The position numbers and the translations under genes were made by a program. From an uncultured Acidobacteriia bacterium (GTDB lineage Bacteria > Acidobacteriota > Terriglobia > Bryobacterales > Bryobacteraceae), in assembly GCA_903882645.1 (NCBI GenBank), contig CAIRXZ010000184.1, positions 1 to 32,519 on the forward strand: 32,519 nucleotides of DNA, written 5' to 3'. The notes beneath the pieces were generated by a model. The model had not been told where the DNA came from, did not search any database, and saw nothing but the letters and a program-made list of their open reading frames with translations. Each line of letters begins with the position of its first letter. Position 1 is the stretch's first letter. Shown one piece after another: positions 29,888-32,519 of this stretch.

Positions 29888-30841
29888 ATGAGATACTTCA
29901 ACGACAACTCACTTAGCATTGGAAAGACTCCGCTCATCAAGCTGAACCGCATTGTGGACGGCGCCGGCGCGACCGTGCTCGCGAAAATCGAAGGCCGCAA
30001 TCCCGCCTACTCGGTGAAGTGCCGCATCGGCGCGTCCATGATTTGGGACGCCGAAGAGCGCGGGCTGCTGAGACCCGGCGTCGAGCTGGTCGAGCCGACC
30101 AGCGGAAACACCGGCATCGCGCTCGCCTTCGTAGCCGCCTCGCGCGGCTACGGCATCACCCTGACCATGCCGGAAACCATGTCCCTCGAGCGCCGCAAGG
30201 TGCTCAAGGCCTTCGGCGCGAACCTGGTCCTGACCGAGGGACCGCTGGGCATGAAGGGCGCCATCGCCAAGGCCGACGAGATCTATAACTCCGACCCGAA
30301 CCATTGGGTGCTGTTGCAGCAGTTCAAGAACCCCGCCAATCCCGAGATTCACTTCCGCACCACCGGTCCGGAAATCTGGGACGATACCGAAGGCGGGATC
30401 GACGTCCTGGTCAGCGGCGTGGGCACCGGCGGCACTATCAGCGGCATCTCGCGCTACATCAAGCGGACCAAGGGCAAGCCCATCCTCTCGGTGGCCGTCG
30501 AACCGGCGGGCAGCCCCGTGATTGCTCAGACGCTCAGAGGCGAACCCGCCAAACCCGGTCCGCACAAGATCCAGGGCATCGGCGCGGGCTTCATCCCGGA
30601 TACGCTCGATCTCTCGCTGGTCGACCGCGTCGAGGAGGTCTCGAACGATGAGGCCATAGAAGTCGCCCGGCGGCTCGCTAAGGAGGAAGGAATTCTCAGC
30701 GGCATCTCGAGCGGCGCCGCGGCCGCCGTCGCGGTCCGTCTCGCTAAGTTGCCCGAGTTCGCGGGCAAGACCATCGTCGCCATTCTGCCCGATTCCGGCG
30801 AGCGCTACCTGACTTCCGTGCTCTTCGAAGGCCTCGTCTAG
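29888..30841 (+). CDS. cysK: Cysteine synthase A (O-acetylserine sulfhydrylase)
   Basis: 317 aa, fold-type II PLP enzyme making cysteine from O-acetylserine and sulfide in the cytosol. The PLP lysine is Lys44 in [14 protein letters not shown]. The substrate loop is [10 protein letters not shown] (71-80), the phosphate-binding loop is GTGGTISG, and [11 protein letters not shown] lies near the end, all typical of CysK type A. It follows metY by 4 bp, without an obvious promoter of its own. Both enzymes use sulfide, so the operon channels reduced sulfur into both homocysteine and cysteine. Confidence 0.96.
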   Translation: MRYFNDNSLSIGKTPLIKLNRIVDGAGATVLAKIEGRNPAYSVKCRIGASMIWDAEERGLLRPGVELVEPTSGNTGIALAFVAASRGYGITLTMPETMSLERRKVLKAFGANLVLTEGPLGMKGAIAKADEIYNSDPNHWVLLQQFKNPANPEIHFRTTGPEIWDDTEGGIDVLVSGVGTGGTISGISRYIKRTKGKPILSVAVEPAGSPVIAQTLRGEPAKPGPHKIQGIGAGFIPDTLDLSLVDRVEEVSNDEAIEVARRLAKEEGILSGISSGAAAAVAVRLAKLPEFAGKTIVAILPDSGERYLTSVLFEGLV

Positions 30842-31026
30842 TGGCGCGGGCCTCCTGGCCTGCGTTTCTTTCCGTGGAGTGGGCCTCCTGGCCTGCCATG
30901 CCCGCTTTCGTGCGGGCATCTGCCGGCCATTGAGAGGATGCCGCCAGGAATGGCGGCATGGCAAGCCGGAGGCTCGCTCCACACAATCGCAGCTATGATG
31001 GTGGGGCAGGCGCTTGCGCCTGCCCC
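30842..31026. repeat. Intergenic hairpin cluster after cysK
   Basis: It holds several stem-loops, including GCGGGCC-TCCT-GGCCTGC right after the cysK stop, GCCCGC-TTTCGT-GCGGGC, ATGCCGCC-AGGAAT-GGCGGCAT and a perfect 10 bp stem GGGGCAGGCG-CTTG-CGCCTGCCCC (31003-31026). The last one ends directly at the ATG of the next gene. Confidence 0.6.
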
Positions 31027-32040
31027 ATGGTTCTACCACGCGCAATTCGCTTGCTTGCGGCGGCGGCCCTGGTCTTCGGCCTGCGCGCCGCCACCCCCGC
31101 CGACTACCGCCAGAAGCTCGGCGTCTACGTTTGGGGCAAGCTGGCAGCGGGACTCCCGGCCGCCGCGGCGGACGTCCGTCGGCTGGGCGCCACCGGCGTG
31201 GTCCGCGTCGCCATTGGACCCACATGGGACCCTTCCGGAAAGATCGACGCATCTCCGCTCGATGTGAAGGTCCGCCGGGCGGACTACCGCGCGTTTCTAG
31301 CCGCTTTCCCCGTGGTCATGCTGACGGCCTACGACAGCGCCTCGTCCGAAAAGTACAAATACGGACGGCTGGACGCGCCCCATCTCGCCGCCGCCAGGGA
31401 CGAGTTCCGGCGCTTCGCTCTCGAACTGGCCAAGACGCCGGGGCGCAAGATCGTCTCCAACTGGGAGTTCGAGAACGATTGCCCGGCCGCGCAATGGATC
31501 TCCTGCGAGGAGTATTACCAGGCGCGCCTCGATGGAATTCTGGAAGGCCGGAAGCAGGCCAAGGCCCTCGGTTTTCCCGGCGAGATTCTCACCGCCTTCG
31601 AGTTCACCATCGTGCCCGGATTCACCGGCCGGCAATCCGGCCTGGCCGACGCCGCCACCAGGCTGAAAGGCCTCGACTTCATCTCCTACAGTTGCTGGTG
31701 GTCGATCGGCTCCGATGCCAACGCCTCCAAGGTCTTCGAGGATTTCAAGTACGTGGTTCCGCTGCTCCGCAACTTCGCCATGGGAAAGAACCTGCCGGGC
31801 CGGGTCATCATCGGGGAATTCGGCGAGTATTGGAACATGCATCCCACCTCCGAGCGCATGAAGGCGCTCGTGGACGCGAGCATCGACGCCGGCGCCGAGT
31901 ACCTCTTCGACTGGGTGCTGTACGATCAGCCCGGCAACAAGGACGAGTGGGGCCGCGACGCCTCCTACTTCGGCAAGTACACCCAGGATCGCGCGCTCAC
32001 CCCGCAGGGCAAGGAGTTTCAACGCTGGTTCGCCAGGTAG
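31027..32040 (+). CDS. Secreted TIM-barrel-like protein, putative glycoside hydrolase
   Basis: 337 aa from ATG 31027, which starts a signal peptide (PRAIRLLAAAALVFGLRA). The mature part begins LGVYVWGKLAAGLP and then alternates strands and helices as in TIM barrels: VVRVAIGP, VVMLTAYD, IVSNWEFEND, ILTAFEFTIVPGF, FISYSCWWSIG, RVIIGEFGEYWN, YLFDWVLYDQPG. Glu in NWEFEND and Glu in IGEFGEYWN are in the positions of acid/base and nucleophile in retaining glycosidases, an inference. No CAZy family is assigned with certainty. The same frame is open to 30958, but that part is hairpin sequence. Confidence 0.82.
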   Translation: MVLPRAIRLLAAAALVFGLRAATPADYRQKLGVYVWGKLAAGLPAAAADVRRLGATGVVRVAIGPTWDPSGKIDASPLDVKVRRADYRAFLAAFPVVMLTAYDSASSEKYKYGRLDAPHLAAARDEFRRFALELAKTPGRKIVSNWEFENDCPAAQWISCEEYYQARLDGILEGRKQAKALGFPGEILTAFEFTIVPGFTGRQSGLADAATRLKGLDFISYSCWWSIGSDANASKVFEDFKYVVPLLRNFAMGKNLPGRVIIGEFGEYWNMHPTSERMKALVDASIDAGAEYLFDWVLYDQPGNKDEWGRDASYFGKYTQDRALTPQGKEFQRWFAR

Positions 32041-32111
32041 GGGCCGGGCGCACCGGACCCTGGCGCTTCGAGATTCTGGGAACGCAAAACGTAAGATCGG
32101 CCTTGTATCAG

Positions 32112-32164
32112 GGCATGGCTTTAGCCGTGCCGTACCGTCACACAGCAATATTGGGCTTTAGCCC
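32112..32164. repeat. Two tetraloop hairpins after the TIM-barrel gene
   Basis: GGCATGGC-TTTA-GCCGTGCC (32112-32131) and GGGC-TTTA-GCCC (32153-32164). Same style as 1316-1353, with TTTA instead of TTCA loops. They may end the transcripts of both flanking genes. Confidence 0.6.
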
Positions 32165-32519
32165 CTGACGATGGCAAGACCCGCACGCAACGCAGGACTG
32201 CGCGCCCGATCCCTACGGTGGGCCCTTCTGCGGAGGCCGCGAAGCGGCCCGCGCAAAGCTGACGGCTGATGGCCGAAACCGTCCGCGTTCGTGACGACCA
32301 TCGGCGCGGTGAAGCCGCCGAGAGGGCCAGCGCTGAGAATGCCGAGCGAGTCGGCGTATCCCGATTCATCACGATACGCGACCATCAGCGCGCTGGCCAG
32401 GAACGCATAGAGGGGATTGCCGCCGCTGTTGCACCAGATCTCCGGCAGCGCCAGCCCCCAGACCGTATCCGAGAGGATCGACGTTGCCGTGACGGTGTTG
32501 CGCCCGAAGCCGAGGAAGC
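32158..32519 (-). CDS. Unknown protein, 3' end only
   Basis: The frame is open from the window edge to TAA at 32158-32160 (120 codons, no start in view). The first 80 residues look like real protein (GFGRNTVTATSILSD, VWGLALPEIWCNSGGNPLYA, VVTNADGFG). The last 40 or so, from about 32275 to the stop, are Arg/Gly-rich and encoded by intergenic-repeat-like DNA, so the native stop may have been lost by a frameshift. The family was not recognised. Confidence 0.4.
   Translation of the reverse strand, partial: FLGFGRNTVTATSILSDTVWGLALPEIWCNSGGNPLYAFLASALMVAYRDESGYADSLGILSAGPLGGFTAPMVVTNADGFGHQPSALRGPLRGLRRRAHRRDRARSPALRAGLAIVRG

Noticed and set aside
28513-31252. Two minus-strand frames of 495 and 447 codons
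   Set aside because: Antisense to metY and cysK, which carry all catalytic residues.
1-32519. CRISPR arrays, IS elements or rRNA genes
   Set aside because: No regularly spaced repeat-spacer pattern, no transposase with DDE or HUH Y1 features, and no rRNA sequence found by reading both strands.

Overview
The window looks like chromosomal DNA of an Acidobacteriota soil bacterium of the Bryobacterales/Solibacter type. This is inferred from high GC, an Oar-like TonB receptor with a carboxypeptidase-regulatory N-terminus, a TIGR03435-family secreted protein, Tat-exported Gfo/Idh/MocA and toroid-type enzymes, and many short intergenic hairpins. No 16S gene is present, so the assignment rests on gene families recognised by eye.

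Layout. 1-9650 is ordinary chromosome: a partial secreted glycoside-hydrolase-like gene, a DUF4337 membrane protein, tadA, a large TonB-dependent receptor, a YggS-type PLP protein, a glycosyltransferase and a CocE/NonD-type hydrolase. 9707-9781 is tRNA-Cys. 9783-17005 is a compact 7.2 kb integrative element bounded by a perfect 51 bp direct repeat of the tRNA 3' half. All its genes lie on the minus strand. In transcription order they are an unknown 481 aa protein, four small unknown proteins, a rolling-circle HUH Rep, a RepB-type primase, a candidate double-strand origin, a leaderless Xre-type repressor, an excisionase-like HTH protein and a tyrosine recombinase. A PIN-toxin operon with a strong promoter and a 27 bp palindrome follows (17014-17966), then a small Cys-rich protein, a Tat-exported toroid-type enzyme, a Tat-exported oxidoreductase and a DinB protein.

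22593-27543 holds a diversity-generating retroelement (DGR). A 984 aa DUF4062-NACHT-FGE protein carries the variable repeat (VR) at its C-terminus. Behind it lie a 5' piece of avd, a 5'-truncated reverse transcriptase with the DGR-type IGNQTSQ and YVDD motifs, and a template repeat (TR). TR and VR differ at 15 positions over 107 bp, and all 15 are adenines in the TR sense strand. The avd 3' half and the RT 5' part are missing at one junction, so the DGR may be recently disabled or may rely on an RT elsewhere. The cassette is bracketed by 173 bp direct repeats made of the 3' end of a TIGR03435 gene.

28399-30841 is a metY-cysK sulfur-assimilation operon with a sigma70-like promoter. The window closes with a secreted TIM-barrel-like protein and the 3' end of an unknown gene on the minus strand.

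The two accessory systems (the tRNA-Cys rolling-circle element and the DGR with its NTPase target) are the parts most worth a second look.
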